Shown here piece by piece: positions 1-9,138 of a DNA stretch of 64,000 bases. Positions within the stretch are counted from its first letter, which is position 1. Every line of letters starts with the position of its first letter. The position numbers and the translations under genes were made by a program. The notes beneath the pieces were generated by a model. That model made no database searches. It was given only the letters and a program-made list of their open reading frames with translations, and was not told the DNA's origin. This stretch comes from Affinirhizobium lemnae (GTDB taxonomy: Bacteria; Pseudomonadota; Alphaproteobacteria; Rhizobiales; Rhizobiaceae), in the NCBI RefSeq assembly GCF_022968395.1, contig NZ_JALJQZ010000002.1, forward strand, positions 62,001 through 126,000. The letters are read 5' to 3'.

Positions 1-112
1 CACGCTGCTGTTTTTCACATTGCATATCACGGCTATGCGCAATGAAATCTGGCGTCGTCGCATTGCGACCCAGCGGCGTCTGGCAGCCCGCACGGCCAGC
101 CGGGAGGTATGA
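1..112 (+). CDS. ccmC: Heme exporter protein CcmC, C-terminal end (partial)
   Basis: Only the last 36 codons are in the window, read in the frame beginning at base 2 and ending in TGA at 110-112. The fragment finishes a hydrophobic segment (TLLFFTLHITAMRNEI) followed by an Arg-rich cytoplasmic tail, as expected for the last membrane helix of CcmC. CcmC loads heme onto CcmE in cytochrome c maturation. The fragment alone is weak evidence; the call rests on the ccmD and ccmG genes that follow immediately. Confidence 0.75.
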   Translation, partial: TLLFFTLHITAMRNEIWRRRIATQRRLAARTASREV

Positions 113-115
113 GAG

Positions 116-292
116 ATGAGCCACGCTTTCTATATCTATACCTCCTACGGTGTGACGGCGCTGATTACGCTTGCCGTTATAGCTTGGACCCTTCTGGATG
201 GCCGCGCCCGCCGGAGGGAAATGGCTGAGCTGGAAGCCGCTGGCATCCGTCGTCGGTCCTCTCCTCCCGTGACTGAGGGCAAACAGGCATGA
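116..292 (+). CDS. ccmD: Heme exporter protein CcmD
   Basis: A 58-residue protein starting [12 protein letters not shown], with one membrane helix (about residues 8-27) and a charged cytoplasmic tail rich in Arg and Glu. This is the size and pattern of CcmD, the small subunit that helps release holo-CcmE from the CcmABC complex. It begins three bases after the ccmC stop, and its TGA (290-292) overlaps the ATG of ccmG (289-291), so the three genes are translationally coupled. Confidence 0.85.
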   Translation: MSHAFYIYTSYGVTALITLAVIAWTLLDGRARRREMAELEAAGIRRRSSPPVTEGKQA

Positions 293-897
293 CGGCTCCC
301 CTGCAAACGGAGGAAACGCCGGAAAAGCGTGGCCTCGGACGCTATGCCTTTGCCCTCATTCCGCTGGTGATCTTCGCAGGCTTTGCCGCAGTGGCGGGAA
401 AAATGTTGTATGATCAGGATGTGAATGGACGCGATGTGTCTGCCATTCCTTCGGCTCTGATCGGCAAACACGCGCCTTCACTTGCCCTGCCGCCGCTGGA
501 AGGATCGCAGACGCCTGCGCTTACCGATGCCGCCATCAAAGGCAGGCTGACACTGGTGAATGTGTTTGCGTCCTGGTGCGTACCCTGCCGTCAGGAGCAT
601 CCGCTCCTGAAGGAGCTCGCGAAGGATCAGCGCCTCACCATCGTCGGCATCAATTACAAGGATCGTAACGACAACGCGCTACGCTTCCTCGGCGAACTCG
701 GCAATCCCTATAAGGCCATCGGCGTTGATCCGAACGGCAAGGCCGCGATCGACTGGGGCGTCTATGGCATTCCGGAAAGCTATCTCGTCGCTCCGGATGG
801 CACGATCCTCTACAAGCGCGTCGGGCCTTTCGATGAGCGCAGTGTCAGCCAGGATCTACTGCCCGCCATCGAAAAAGCCCTCAAGTCCAATAGCTGA
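289..897 (+). CDS. ccmG: Thiol:disulfide interchange protein CcmG/DsbE
   Basis: 202 residues: a short cytoplasmic N-terminus, one membrane anchor (about residues 20-42) and a periplasmic thioredoxin fold. The active site WCVPC is at residues 96-100, and a cis-proline region (GIPESYLV) lies towards the C-terminus. The family reduces the apocytochrome c heme-binding cysteines in the periplasm before heme ligation. It is the last gene of the ccm operon here; the next gene converges on it with only six bases between stop codons and no obvious intrinsic terminator. Confidence 0.95.
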   Translation: MTAPLQTEETPEKRGLGRYAFALIPLVIFAGFAAVAGKMLYDQDVNGRDVSAIPSALIGKHAPSLALPPLEGSQTPALTDAAIKGRLTLVNVFASWCVPCRQEHPLLKELAKDQRLTIVGINYKDRNDNALRFLGELGNPYKAIGVDPNGKAAIDWGVYGIPESYLVAPDGTILYKRVGPFDERSVSQDLLPAIEKALKSNS

Positions 898-903
898 TAG
901 TGC

Positions 904-1497
904 TTACAACGCCCCCTGCCACGCCTTTACTGCATCGAGCGGGTAGACCAGCATCAGCACGTTGAGGGTCAGGTTGTCGCGGATCAGCCAGCCGGTGAAG
1001 ATCTCGAAAATGATCGCGACAAGTACCGTGACCCAGACCGGCAGGCGTGCGGCAAACAGAAAGCCGAGCGCCATGAAGATAGTGTCCATGGCCGAATTGA
1101 GGATGCTATCGCCTTCATAGCCGATGGCCATGGTGGCGGATCGATAGCGGTCAATGATGATGGGGGAGTTTTCGAGAAGCTCCCAGGCCGCCTCGATGAA
1201 GGTGGCAAGCGTCAGACGCTTGGCAAACGAAGCCTTGCGCAGCACCAGCCAGCCGAGGCCATAAAACAGGAAGCCATGGATGATGTGGCTTGGCGTGTAC
1301 CAATCCGCCAGATGCTGGGAATTGCCCGGCGTGTTCACACCCGGCTCAAACAGCTTCACAGTTCCGCAGGTGCAGATCCACACCCGCCCCATGAAATGCT
1401 CGGCGACGATCTGTGCCAGCAGAATGATGAGTGCGACCGCAAACCAGTAATGGCCGCTGCTGCCGTTGCGGGCGGGATAGGCGTCCGCCGTGCTCAC
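904..1497 (-). CDS. UPF0314/DUF2585 membrane protein
   Basis: 197 residues with about four or five hydrophobic segments and the sequence [14 protein letters not shown] near residue 40. This matches the DUF2585 (UPF0314) family found in rhizobia and related alphaproteobacteria, whose function is unknown. It starts with GTG (1497-1495), which overlaps the TGA of the upstream ispZ gene as GTGA, so it is probably translated by coupling as the last gene of the dapF-mtaB-ftsY-ispZ operon. Confidence 0.85.
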   Translation of the reverse strand: MSTADAYPARNGSSGHYWFAVALIILLAQIVAEHFMGRVWICTCGTVKLFEPGVNTPGNSQHLADWYTPSHIIHGFLFYGLGWLVLRKASFAKRLTLATFIEAAWELLENSPIIIDRYRSATMAIGYEGDSILNSAMDTIFMALGFLFAARLPVWVTVLVAIIFEIFTGWLIRDNLTLNVLMLVYPLDAVKAWQGAL

Positions 1498-2141
1498 TTG
1501 CCATCCTCAGACTTCGGCTCAAGCGAATGCTTCATGATCAGCGGCATCTGCGCCAGCGTGAAGGCGATGGTGATGGGCATGGTGCCCCAAACCTTGAAGT
1601 TGACCCAGACGGCGTCGGAAAAATTGCGCCAGACCACTTCGTTCAGCACGGCAAGAAACAGGAAGAAAATGCCCCAACGGAGCGTCAGCTTCCGCCAGCC
1701 CTCATCCGTCAGCTGAAAAGCTGCGTTGAAGACATAGCCGAGAAGGGACTTGCCGAACAACAGGCCAATCAGCAGCGTAACGCCGAACAGCGTGTTGACG
1801 ATGGTCGGCTTCATCTTGATGAAGGTCTCGTCCTGCAGCCAGATGGAGAGGCCGCCAAAGATCATGACCACGATACCGGAGACGAAGGGCATGACCGGCA
1901 GATGCTTGAAAACGATCTTGGAGACGATCAGCGAAATAACCGTTGCCGCCATGAACAGACCTGTCGCCACCAGCAGCGGCCCGCCCAGCGCTGAGAGCGC
2001 AGGAAACTTGGACACCAGCCATTCGCCCCGCAGGTTGGCGAAGAAAAACACAAGCAAAGGCCCGAGTTCCAGCGCCATTTTCAGGCCCGGATTTTCCTTT
2101 TCCTGACGCGTCGGCGTCGTATCGCTTTCAAGGCTTGGCAT
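1494..2141 (-). CDS. ispZ: Inner membrane-spanning protein YciB / septation protein A family
   Basis: 215 residues with five to six hydrophobic helices and the family landmark [16 protein letters not shown] at about residues 24-39. The homologues (YciB/IspZ) are inner-membrane proteins linked to envelope integrity and, in some bacteria, septation; no enzymatic activity is established. No clear Shine-Dalgarno precedes ATG 2141, so an internal ATG at 2078 remains possible. It follows ftsY after 57 bases and overlaps the DUF2585 gene. Confidence 0.9.
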   Translation of the reverse strand: MPSLESDTTPTRQEKENPGLKMALELGPLLVFFFANLRGEWLVSKFPALSALGGPLLVATGLFMAATVISLIVSKIVFKHLPVMPFVSGIVVMIFGGLSIWLQDETFIKMKPTIVNTLFGVTLLIGLLFGKSLLGYVFNAAFQLTDEGWRKLTLRWGIFFLFLAVLNEVVWRNFSDAVWVNFKVWGTMPITIAFTLAQMPLIMKHSLEPKSEDGK

Positions 2142-2198
2142 TGGGCGCGTCTTTATGAAGGTGTTGAAAGAATAGGTGCAAAGCGGTTTTCTGTGGCA

Positions 2199-3746
2199 TC
2201 AATGCGACACACCCGCAATGGCGCTTGCAAAATCTTCCGCCTCAAATGGTTCAAGATCGTCGATCCCCTCGCCAACACCGATGAAATAGACCGGAAGCTT
2301 GTGCTTGGCGGCAATGGCAACGAGGATGCCGCCGCGTGCTGTTCCGTCCAGCTTGGTCATGATGAGACCGCTGACGCCAGCCACGTTGCGGAAAATTTCC
2401 ACCTGGTTCATCGCGTTCTGGCCGGTCGTTGCGTCAAGGGTCTGGAGGACCGTATGCGGCGCATCCGGGTCGAGCTTGCTCAGAACGCGGACGATCTTTT
2501 CCAACTCGGCCATCAACTCGGCCTTGTTCTGAAGACGTCCGGCCGTATCGATGATCAGAACGTCGCATTTCTTCGCCTTGGCCTGCTCGAAGGCATCATA
2601 GGCGAGACCGGCCGCATCCGCGCCAAGCTTGGTGCCGATGAATTCCGAGCCCGTACGATCCGCCCAGATCTTCAACTGCTCGATGGCAGCGGCACGGAAG
2701 GTATCGCCCGCCGCCAGCATGACCTTGAGGCCCGAACCGGACAGCTTGGCGGCTAGTTTGCCGATGGTTGTGGTCTTGCCGGTGCCATTGACGCCGACGA
2801 CGAGAATGACATGCGGCTTGTGGGAAAGATCCAGCTCGAGCGGCTTTGCCACCGGCTTCAGAACCTTGGTGATTTCGCTCGCCATGATGCGCGACACGTC
2901 GTCGCCTGTCACATCCTTGCCATAGCGTTCGGACGACAGCGTATCGGTGATGCGCATCGCCGTTTCTACGCCAAGATCCGCCTGAATAAGCAAATCTTCC
3001 AACTCCTCCAGCGTCGCCTCATCCAGCTTGCGCTTGGTGAAGAGGGCCGCGATCTGGCCGGTCAGTTGCGCGGATGTGCGCGAAAGACCCTCGCGCAACC
3101 GTTGGAACCAGGAAAGCTTCACCTCTGGCGCAGCTTCGACCGGAGCGGCTTCCTTGCGGGTGGCAAAGCCTTTGGGAAGGACGGGTTCGGTGGAGGTTGT
3201 GACCTTACCCCCCTCTGTCCTGCCGGACATCTCCCCCTCAAGGGGGGAGATCGATTCCGAGCTTCTGTATTGTCCTACATCCTGCTTAGGAGAAGAACCC
3301 CCTACTTGTAAGCGCGGTTCAGCATCCGCAACATCAACGAGAGGATGGTCATTTCGCAGCGAGTCGATCTCCCCCCTTGAGGGGGAGATGTCCGGCAGGA
3401 CAGAGGGGGGTGGGCTTTGATCGCCATCAGAGCTTTCAGCTTCAGCCTCAGCCTCTAGCAGCGAAAGCGGAACGACGCCCAGCTCACCCGGCATCTCTGT
3501 GGACGCCAGCAGCACCGGCTCATCAACCTCTGCCGCGTCATCAGCGGGGCCGCCTGCGGTTTCCATCTCGACGGGGGCGACAGGATCGACAGGCGAAACC
3601 GGGAGGTCCTCTTCGCGCGAATGCGGCTCAAGCTCCGCCTCTATGGACGCCTTGTCGTCAGCCGTCAGAGCGTCCGATGCCTTGCTCTCCTCCGCAGGCT
3701 TTTCCTTGCCGAACGAGAAGACCTTCTTGATGAACCCCAGCGCCAT
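2199..3746 (-). CDS. ftsY: Signal recognition particle receptor FtsY
   Basis: 515 residues. The N-terminal A domain (about 1-205) is acidic and Ala/Glu/Pro rich. The NG GTPase domain follows, with the P-loop GVNGTGKTTT near residues 316-325, DTAGR near 395-399 and TKLDG near 462-466. FtsY docks SRP-ribosome complexes at the inner membrane. Residues about 113-180 are encoded by a 203-bp palindromic repeat that stays in frame (see the repeat at 3208-3410), which makes the A domain longer than it would otherwise be. It lies between mtaB and ispZ in the dapF operon. Confidence 0.97.
   Translation of the reverse strand: MALGFIKKVFSFGKEKPAEESKASDALTADDKASIEAELEPHSREEDLPVSPVDPVAPVEMETAGGPADDAAEVDEPVLLASTEMPGELGVVPLSLLEAEAEAESSDGDQSPPPSVLPDISPSRGEIDSLRNDHPLVDVADAEPRLQVGGSSPKQDVGQYRSSESISPLEGEMSGRTEGGKVTTSTEPVLPKGFATRKEAAPVEAAPEVKLSWFQRLREGLSRTSAQLTGQIAALFTKRKLDEATLEELEDLLIQADLGVETAMRITDTLSSERYGKDVTGDDVSRIMASEITKVLKPVAKPLELDLSHKPHVILVVGVNGTGKTTTIGKLAAKLSGSGLKVMLAAGDTFRAAAIEQLKIWADRTGSEFIGTKLGADAAGLAYDAFEQAKAKKCDVLIIDTAGRLQNKAELMAELEKIVRVLSKLDPDAPHTVLQTLDATTGQNAMNQVEIFRNVAGVSGLIMTKLDGTARGGILVAIAAKHKLPVYFIGVGEGIDDLEPFEAEDFASAIAGVSH
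3208..3410. repeat. Palindromic mosaic repeat inserted in frame within ftsY
   Basis: Two perfect 47-bp inverted copies (3208-3254 and 3364-3410) flank a 109-bp unique spacer. Each copy carries its own inner dyad around CTCCCCCTCAAGGGGGGAG. Copies of this kind belong to the dispersed palindromic mosaic repeats of rhizobia (RIME-like); the family assignment is from memory and not checked. The element has no stop codon in the ftsY frame and encodes the peptides PPPSVLPDISPSRGEIDS and SISPLEGEMSGRTEGG from its two arms. Confidence 0.9.
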
Positions 3747-3762
3747 AAAATGTTCCGTTCCG

Positions 3763-5037
3763 TCACGCCGCAGCGGCAGCGTCGACCTGCATTGTCAGAT
3801 GTTTGCCGTTGTGACCGGTCATCTTCACCGGCACCATATTGCGCGGCTTCAAACCGGGAGCCGCAACCAGCGAGAAGTTTTCCGTATGGGCAAAGCCGCT
3901 CTGCTCCACAAGGATCATGTGGCGCGTTCCCACCATCTTGTCGAGATGGCTGACAAGCAGACCTTCGCCAACGGTCCGCATTCGTGCCGCGCGTTCCTTC
4001 ACGAGCGCCCGATCCAGTTGCGGCATGCGCGCCGCCGGTGTGCCGGGTCGCGGGCTGTAGGGGAAGACATGCAGGAAGGAAAGCCCGCAGTCTTGCGCAT
4101 GACGAACCGCATTCGCGAACATCTCGTCGGTCTCGGTCGGAAAGCCTGCAATCATATCGGCACCGAAGCTGACCTCGGGCCGCAGGCTGCGCACCTGATT
4201 GATGAAAGCCAATGCATCGGCGCTGGAATGCCGCCGCTTCATCCGCTTCAGGATCATGTCATCGCCATGCTGAAGCGAGAGATGCAGATGCGGCATGAAG
4301 CGCGGCTCATCGGCCAGAAGGTCAAACAGATGGCTGTCTGCCTCGATGCTATCGATGGATGAAAGTCGCAGCCGCAGGATCTCCGGAACCTGCTTCAACA
4401 GTGTCTTGGCCAAAAGCCCGAGGGTCGGCGTGCCCGGCAGATCGGCACCGTAGCTGGTGGCATCCACGCCGGTCAGCACCACTTCGCGATAGCCTTCCGC
4501 CACCAGTTTGCGCGCCTGATCGACGACGGCCCCCATGGGCACCGAGCGGGAATTGCCGCGGCCATAAGGAATGATGCAGAAGGTGCAGCGGTGATCACAG
4601 CCGTTCTGCACCTGAATGAAAGCCCGCACATGCCCGTCGATGTGCTTCACCATCTGCGGGGCGGTGGCCTTCACGCTCATGATATCGTTGACGCGCAGCT
4701 TCTCTTCGGCTGACACGCCGAAATCCGGCAAGGCACGGTAGGAGGCGCTTTTCAGCTTTTCCTCATTGCCGAGAACAGCATCCACTTCCGGCATTTCGCC
4801 GAATGTTGCCGCTTCCGTTTGGGCCGCGCAACCGGTGACGATGATACGGGCATGCGGGTTTTCCCGCCGCGCACGACGAATGGCTTGGCGCGCCTGACGC
4901 ACGGCCTCCCCGGTAACAGCGCAGGTGTTGACGAGCACGGCATTGTTCAGCCCTGCCTTCTCCGCTTCTGCCCGCATGACCTCGGATTCGTAAGTGTTCA
5001 GACGGCAGCCGAAGGTGATGACTTCGACACCACTCAC
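3763..5037 (-). CDS. mtaB: tRNA t6A37 methylthiotransferase MtaB
   Basis: 424 residues with the MiaB/MtaB architecture. The N-terminal UPF0004 domain has cluster cysteines C11, C39 and C70. The radical-SAM domain carries the C147-x3-C151-x2-C154 motif, and a C-terminal TRAM-like region follows. The enzyme adds a methylthio group to N6-threonylcarbamoyladenosine at tRNA position 37. The motif GCRLNTYE near the N-terminus favours MtaB over MiaB. The GTG start (5037-5035) overlaps the dapF TGA, and ftsY follows 16 bases downstream. Confidence 0.95.
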   Translation of the reverse strand: MSGVEVITFGCRLNTYESEVMRAEAEKAGLNNAVLVNTCAVTGEAVRQARQAIRRARRENPHARIIVTGCAAQTEAATFGEMPEVDAVLGNEEKLKSASYRALPDFGVSAEEKLRVNDIMSVKATAPQMVKHIDGHVRAFIQVQNGCDHRCTFCIIPYGRGNSRSVPMGAVVDQARKLVAEGYREVVLTGVDATSYGADLPGTPTLGLLAKTLLKQVPEILRLRLSSIDSIEADSHLFDLLADEPRFMPHLHLSLQHGDDMILKRMKRRHSSADALAFINQVRSLRPEVSFGADMIAGFPTETDEMFANAVRHAQDCGLSFLHVFPYSPRPGTPAARMPQLDRALVKERAARMRTVGEGLLVSHLDKMVGTRHMILVEQSGFAHTENFSLVAAPGLKPRNMVPVKMTGHNGKHLTMQVDAAAAA

Positions 5038-5936
5038 TGCGCCTGCACCTCAGGCTCCGCATCCCGTGTGAAACTGCCGGAAACCGGATCGAGCGTGCCC
5101 GACCATTCCCATTCAGCCGGTCCCGTCATGATGACGTGATCGTCGGCCCGCCACTCAATGGAAAGTTTGCCGCGATTTGGGCTGGAGGCGACGACGATAT
5201 CGACCTTGCGCTCGGTGCGGCCTGTGCGCGCCCCGGAAACACCTGCTGAACAGGCAGCAGAACCGCAGGCAAGCGTGAGGCCCGCGCCACGCTCCCAGGT
5301 GCGGGTGACCATTTCCGTTGGCGAGATGACCTGTGCCAGGGTGATATTGGCCCTTTCCGGGAACATCGGATGATTTTCGAGCAGAGGACCGAAACGCTCC
5401 AGTTCGAAGGACATCGGGTCGCGACCCACCCAGAAGATGGCGTGAGGATTGCCCATGGACATGACGGCAGGCGAATGCAGCACAGGATTATCGATCGGCC
5501 CGATCTGCAATTCGATGCGGCTGGTATCGTGAAACTCTTCCGACAGGGGAATCTTGTCCCACTGGAATACCGGCTTGCCCATATCGACGGAAATTGTGCC
5601 GTCCTGATGCTCCTGCGCATTCAGGATTCCCGCCAGCGTCTGGAAGGTGAAAGCCTTGCGACCCGTCTCAGCGGAAAGCGCCTGCACCACGCAGCGCGTG
5701 CCATTGCCGCAAGCCTGCGCCCGCGTGCCATCGCAATTGACGATATCGATATAGGCATCGGTTCCGGCAAGCTTCGGATCGTGGATCGCCATGATCTGAT
5801 CGAAGTTCGTTGCCGGATCGGCAGCCAGCGCAATGGCCGCTTCCGGGGTAACGCGATCTTTGCGGCCACGCATATCGACGACGAGGATCTTGTTGCCAAG
5901 CCCGTTCATCTTCGCGAATTCTACCGTATCAGCCAT
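5034..5936 (-). CDS. dapF: Diaminopimelate epimerase
   Basis: 300 residues from ATG 5936. An in-frame GTG at 5945 would add three residues, but AAGGTGG sits at a good distance before the ATG. The two catalytic cysteines are visible as ACGNGTRC (Cys76) and ACGSAAC (Cys224). The enzyme converts LL- to meso-diaminopimelate for lysine and peptidoglycan synthesis. It heads the operon dapF-mtaB-ftsY-ispZ-DUF2585. Its upstream region (from 5937) is the host flank of the Mu-like element. Confidence 0.97.
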   Translation of the reverse strand: MADTVEFAKMNGLGNKILVVDMRGRKDRVTPEAAIALAADPATNFDQIMAIHDPKLAGTDAYIDIVNCDGTRAQACGNGTRCVVQALSAETGRKAFTFQTLAGILNAQEHQDGTISVDMGKPVFQWDKIPLSEEFHDTSRIELQIGPIDNPVLHSPAVMSMGNPHAIFWVGRDPMSFELERFGPLLENHPMFPERANITLAQVISPTEMVTRTWERGAGLTLACGSAACSAGVSGARTGRTERKVDIVVASSPNRGKLSIEWRADDHVIMTGPAEWEWSGTLDPVSGSFTRDAEPEVQAQ

Positions 5937-5945
5937 CGACGCCAC

Positions 5946-6258
5946 CTTGGTCTTGCGGGCTTTCCTGCATATTGATGCCTATATGGCGGAAATTGACATT
6001 TATTTCCAGTCCATCCCGGAAATCGGCACCAGAACAGCGCCGTCAGAACGCAGACGCGACTTCGCGCTCACGCGGCACAGAGTGCCCGTGGTGTGAGGGT
6101 CAGTTCGGGCCCGTATCCGTGTGAGTGATACGGGTTATGCGGTCGGGGCGCTGAAAGCTGCCTCGTAGAAGTAGTATAGGTGACACCTCTCAGCGCCCCG
6201 TTCAGCGGTTTTTGCCCGCGACTTCGGTCTCTCTGCCTAGAATGATGATTTAAGCTCT
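5946..6258. other. Intergenic region with nested hairpins, no convincing gene
   Basis: No plausible CDS. On the + strand there is an 8-bp hairpin (6110-6117 with 6127-6134) and a 10-bp stem GGGGCGCTGA/TCAGCGCCCC (6145-6154 with 6190-6199). An alternative pairing of CGCTGAA (6149-6155) with TTCAGCG (6201-6207) is followed by GTTTTTG. The two long stems are mutually exclusive, which resembles an attenuator or a small structured RNA. No known family was recognised. The dapF promoter should lie in 5946-6060. Confidence 0.3.
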
Positions 6259-6283
6259 TGTAGCGCGCAAAATCGGCTGGCAG
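6259..6283 (+). repeat. Left terminal inverted repeat of the Mu-like element
   Basis: Reads TGTAGCGCGCAAAATC then GGCTGGCAG. It aligns without gaps to the reverse complement of 15144-15168 at 17 of 25 positions, including GCAA, ATC and TGGCAG. A second copy of the core lies 22 bp inward (6286-6305; 18 of 20 bases identical to 6264-6283). Tandem end-binding sites like these are typical of MuA-type transposase recognition. Confidence 0.65.
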
Positions 6284-6285
6284 GA

Positions 6286-6305
6286 CGCGCAAAATCGATT
6301 GGCAG
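6286..6305 (+). repeat. Second sub-terminal transposase-site-like repeat, left end
   Basis: CGCGCAAAATCGATTGGCAG is a direct repeat of the core of the left terminal repeat, 22 bp further in, with two differences. Mu ends carry several transposase binding sites per end (L1-L3, R1-R3), so a tandem pair at this spacing supports assignment as a Mu-type end. A matching second site at the right end is not convincing. Confidence 0.55.
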
Positions 6306-6310
6306 CAACT

Positions 6311-6715
6311 TTATGAGCGATTCTGGCTGCCTTTTTGCCGCCTATTTATCACTCGTTTTGGGCTCTCAGTTGGATCGATTCTTGAGCCTCTTCGAGCGCG
6401 GATTCTGAGCCGTTCCCAATAGCGGTGAGCGGCTGATCTTGATGGGGTTCGCTGCTTACCGAATTCGCGTCTGCACTGCCTCAAAATCTCCGCGAGTGGC
6501 ATTAGACCAAACTGCTGCGCAAGGAAGTTGGCTACTTCGCCATCCCGCTCTATGGGCGACCTGCACGGCGTCAACATGAGGTTATTGCTAAGCGTACTCT
6601 CGGTTAGACGGCGTTTGCAATCCAAAAGGTCGGCGTAGTCGCTTATCGGTATCGTTACGACACGAACGCCTCCGATATCTTCCACGACTGCTTTGCTCTT
6701 GGATTGCCTGTTCAC
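6311..6715 (-). CDS. Hypothetical protein with possible HTH, last gene of the element
   Basis: 134 residues, basic C-terminus. The centre (about residues 60-100: EVANFLAQQFGLMPL, then a segment ending SAAHRYWERLR) resembles a helix-turn-helix with a Ser-Ala-x-His recognition helix, as in small phage DNA-binding proteins. It starts with GTG at 6715, 25 bases after the gpI stop, and ends close to the left terminal repeat. Function not recognised; a DNA-binding or packaging-related role is only a guess. Confidence 0.55.
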   Translation of the reverse strand: MNRQSKSKAVVEDIGGVRVVTIPISDYADLLDCKRRLTESTLSNNLMLTPCRSPIERDGEVANFLAQQFGLMPLAEILRQCRREFGKQRTPSRSAAHRYWERLRIRARRGSRIDPTESPKRVINRRQKGSQNRS

Positions 6716-6740
6716 TGTGGGTGTCTTCCGTCTGCCTTCG

Positions 6741-7664
6741 CTACAGCAGGCTCTTCACGTCAATGCCAAGCTGTGCCGCAAGCCGACTCGCTTCTGTGTT
6801 TAGGGTCACCGGTTTTTCAGCAACGAAGCCATTCGCCGCGACTTCCATTTCACGGGTGATTGCAGGTTTGGAAAGATAGGCGAACGGCGTACCCATCTTT
6901 GTGCAAAATTCATCGAAGAGCGTCTCGCTGGAATTTGCGATGGTGACACAAAAGTCTTTCAATGCTGGCGTTACCGTGCCGAGCTTTATAGCCTGTTCAA
7001 CCTTAGCCTCTACGCGGCTGTTTCGCGCCGTTATAACCTCTGTTGAAAGGGTTTTCATGACGCCTTGAAGGCCGGTTATGATGGCCTCAGTGCCGTCCGC
7101 CTTCGCGGTAAGCGTGGCAACCTTGGAAGCAATCTCTTCCGTAGTCGCGTCGATGTCCAATCCCAGAGCGGCGGCTATCTTGCTCTCAAACACTGTGAGC
7201 GGTTCCTTGTGATTGGTTTCAGCGGAAGCAAGGGCTGGCATAGCAACCGCTGGCGTTGCCACGAGCGCGACGGAATGAAGCCATGTTGCCCTATCCTGGG
7301 CGTCCAAAGACCCAAAGGCTGGAGAGATGTAGCGGTGAGACTTCTCGGCTAGCACCGTTTTCCCGCGATCAAGCCAATTTACGCGGGCGTATAGGCCATC
7401 CTCCCGCGCTTCCAGTTCTTCAATCCAGCCATATGCAGGCGTTTCATCGCCGGTCGCCGCTTTACGGATGGTCGAATGGTTGATGTCTACCGGGATGGAG
7501 ATAGCATCCGACTTGAACCGCTCTATCAGGAGTTCGGGTACTACCTCGAATGTCCGGCCATCGCGAGCAGTAAAGCGCCCGCGAGGAGCAACCTTTATCC
7601 AGTCGGGCGGTCCTGCTTCTGTGCCAGTGGTTGCGAAGGTGACCACGTTGGAGATGACTTGCAT
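6741..7664 (-). CDS. Mu gpI-like prohead protease/scaffold
   Basis: 307 residues. The N-terminal half matches the Mu I protease family: DWIKVAPRGRFTARDGR, VDINHSTIRK near residue 60 and SPAFGSLDAQ near 115. The C-terminal half is helical and Ala/Glu rich, as for the scaffold portion that becomes gpZ in Mu. The family cleaves scaffold and head precursors during capsid assembly. It lies downstream of the gpT gene with an 11-base gap, the reverse of the I-then-T order in Mu. The reading frame is intact. Confidence 0.85.
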   Translation of the reverse strand: MQVISNVVTFATTGTEAGPPDWIKVAPRGRFTARDGRTFEVVPELLIERFKSDAISIPVDINHSTIRKAATGDETPAYGWIEELEAREDGLYARVNWLDRGKTVLAEKSHRYISPAFGSLDAQDRATWLHSVALVATPAVAMPALASAETNHKEPLTVFESKIAAALGLDIDATTEEIASKVATLTAKADGTEAIITGLQGVMKTLSTEVITARNSRVEAKVEQAIKLGTVTPALKDFCVTIANSSETLFDEFCTKMGTPFAYLSKPAITREMEVAANGFVAEKPVTLNTEASRLAAQLGIDVKSLL

Positions 7665-7675
7665 GGACGTGCTCC

Positions 7676-8566
7676 TTAACTCAGCCAGGGCGTAACGATC
7701 AGATCAGCGGTTCCCTTCCAGATATTGGAAGAACCTTCGATCTGATCGGAAAGAAGCAGAGTTCGTGCCCGCGCTTCCAGCGTTGCAGGTACGACCAGGT
7801 GCGTTGGCGTGATGCCGAGCTTCTGGCCGCGATCCCCGGCAAATGCTGCCATTTGTTGGCGTGCAGCAGCATAGTTTGCCGCCGTCAATTCTTGCTTCGA
7901 ACCAAAGGCGAGCTGCCACAGGCCAAAGCCACAGTTCACGCGGGCGCGGATGCCATAGACATAGTCATCTGTCATGAAGACGCGAGAATCATGCGGGTCT
8001 GTGATCGATTGGAACTCGTACTTTTCGCGCTCTTGCCAGATCATCGGCTTCATTGCCTTGGACAGATCAAGCAGGAACCAAGGTGATTCCGTCCCGGCCT
8101 GCATATTGGAAACCGACTCGGTCACCATTTCGGTTCGGGCATAAGGATGGTCTGTGTCGAAGAAGTTCTGACCATCGAAACACGTAGTGGAAAAGCCGGA
8201 AGACAACAGGGAGAATAGCTGCTTATCCGGGTGGATTTTTGTAACGCGGCCCATCTCTTGGACCATCGGCTTGTAGATGCCGACCTTGTCATCCGAGATA
8301 TCGTCGCGCTTCACCTTTACGGTGCTTTCGAACTTCTTGTTCTTGATGCTGAAGCCGTGGGCTGCCAGTTCCTTGATTTGACGGTCGCCAACCCATTCGC
8401 GAAGGTCAGGAAACTGGCCAAGCCAGCCGTATTGCTCTTCGCTGGTGTTGCTGCTTACCGTCATCGCCAGAGTGTCTTTGTAGCTCTGTGTGGCGTCAAA
8501 GCTCTCTGTGTAGATCGTTTTGAAGCCTTTGAAGACGAGGTCGAGATTTTCATTGCTGATCAGCAT
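7676..8566 (-). CDS. Mu gpT-like major head protein
   Basis: 296 residues, full length for the Mu gpT major capsid family. Typical features are the N-terminal NLDLVFKGFKTIYTESF, FPDLREWVGDRQIK at about 50-63 and FDTDHPY in the middle. It would form the icosahedral shell. Its ATG (8566-8564) overlaps the stop of the Mor-like gene as TGATG, which implies coupled translation. No portal, MuF or terminase gene is nearby, so it could only make a packaged head with partners from elsewhere. Confidence 0.88.
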   Translation of the reverse strand: MLISNENLDLVFKGFKTIYTESFDATQSYKDTLAMTVSSNTSEEQYGWLGQFPDLREWVGDRQIKELAAHGFSIKNKKFESTVKVKRDDISDDKVGIYKPMVQEMGRVTKIHPDKQLFSLLSSGFSTTCFDGQNFFDTDHPYARTEMVTESVSNMQAGTESPWFLLDLSKAMKPMIWQEREKYEFQSITDPHDSRVFMTDDYVYGIRARVNCGFGLWQLAFGSKQELTAANYAAARQQMAAFAGDRGQKLGITPTHLVVPATLEARARTLLLSDQIEGSSNIWKGTADLIVTPWLS

Positions 8567-9138
8567 CAGATTTTACCTTGTTTGAGAAGTTCCGCCCGGA
8601 TCGTCAAAACGACTGTTCCAGGCACATTGAGGATGTCGCGAATTTGAGAGGGTGAGTGACCTTCGAGGAGAAGGGTTCGAACGAACTCGATCCCTTTCTG
8701 CTCTTCCGGCGAATGGACATAGGTTCGGGGAGAGTAGGGGCAGCCCAAACGGCGACCTTGTGCGCGCATCCGCTGCTTGTGCCGCCATACAGTGCGCATG
8801 TGAACACCTGTCCTCTGCGCGACTTCTCGCGTCGATAGACCATCTTGTTCCAGCAAGGCTTGGATGCGCTTATCCGTATTCATCGGAACAAAAAACCATC
8901 CCGACGGCTTCCAGGTGGCGGCAGCTTCGACCACCTTTGAAGCCAGATCGTAACCAAGCCTGATCGCAAACACGTGCTCTGGATGGAAGATCTGTATGGA
9001 AGGAATGCAGAGGCGTTCTCCCCCAAACACAGCGGAGAGTTGATCGGCTACTTCCTCGCCACACACATCTCTGATTTGAGCGAAAACACTGTCATCTTCA
9101 TCTTGGCCTACAAAGGAGACCAGTTTTTTCTTTGTCAT
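8566..9138 (-). CDS. Mor-family transcription activator with a second C-terminal HTH
   Basis: 190 residues. Residues about 20-85 resemble the Mor dimerisation part (CGEEVADQLSAVFGGERLCI). A helix-turn-helix with LSTREVAQRTGVHMRTVWRH follows at 101-120, and a second HTH-like stretch (HSPSQIRDILNVPGTVV) at 161-177. Mor activates middle transcription in Mu; here the gene sits inside the structural operon, between the tape measure and head genes. Its ATG overlaps the tape measure stop as ATGA. The extra C-terminal segment is not usual for Mor. Confidence 0.75.
   Translation of the reverse strand: MTKKKLVSFVGQDEDDSVFAQIRDVCGEEVADQLSAVFGGERLCIPSIQIFHPEHVFAIRLGYDLASKVVEAAATWKPSGWFFVPMNTDKRIQALLEQDGLSTREVAQRTGVHMRTVWRHKQRMRAQGRRLGCPYSPRTYVHSPEEQKGIEFVRTLLLEGHSPSQIRDILNVPGTVVLTIRAELLKQGKI

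Noticed and set aside
6145..6199. Possible tRNA or tmRNA fragment as phage attachment site
   Set aside because: No T-loop consensus and no acceptor stem; the element has Mu-type ends and does not need a tRNA site.
6068..6292. 74-codon frame covering the hairpins and the left terminal repeat
   Set aside because: Crosses the element border and RNA-like dyads; not a plausible gene.
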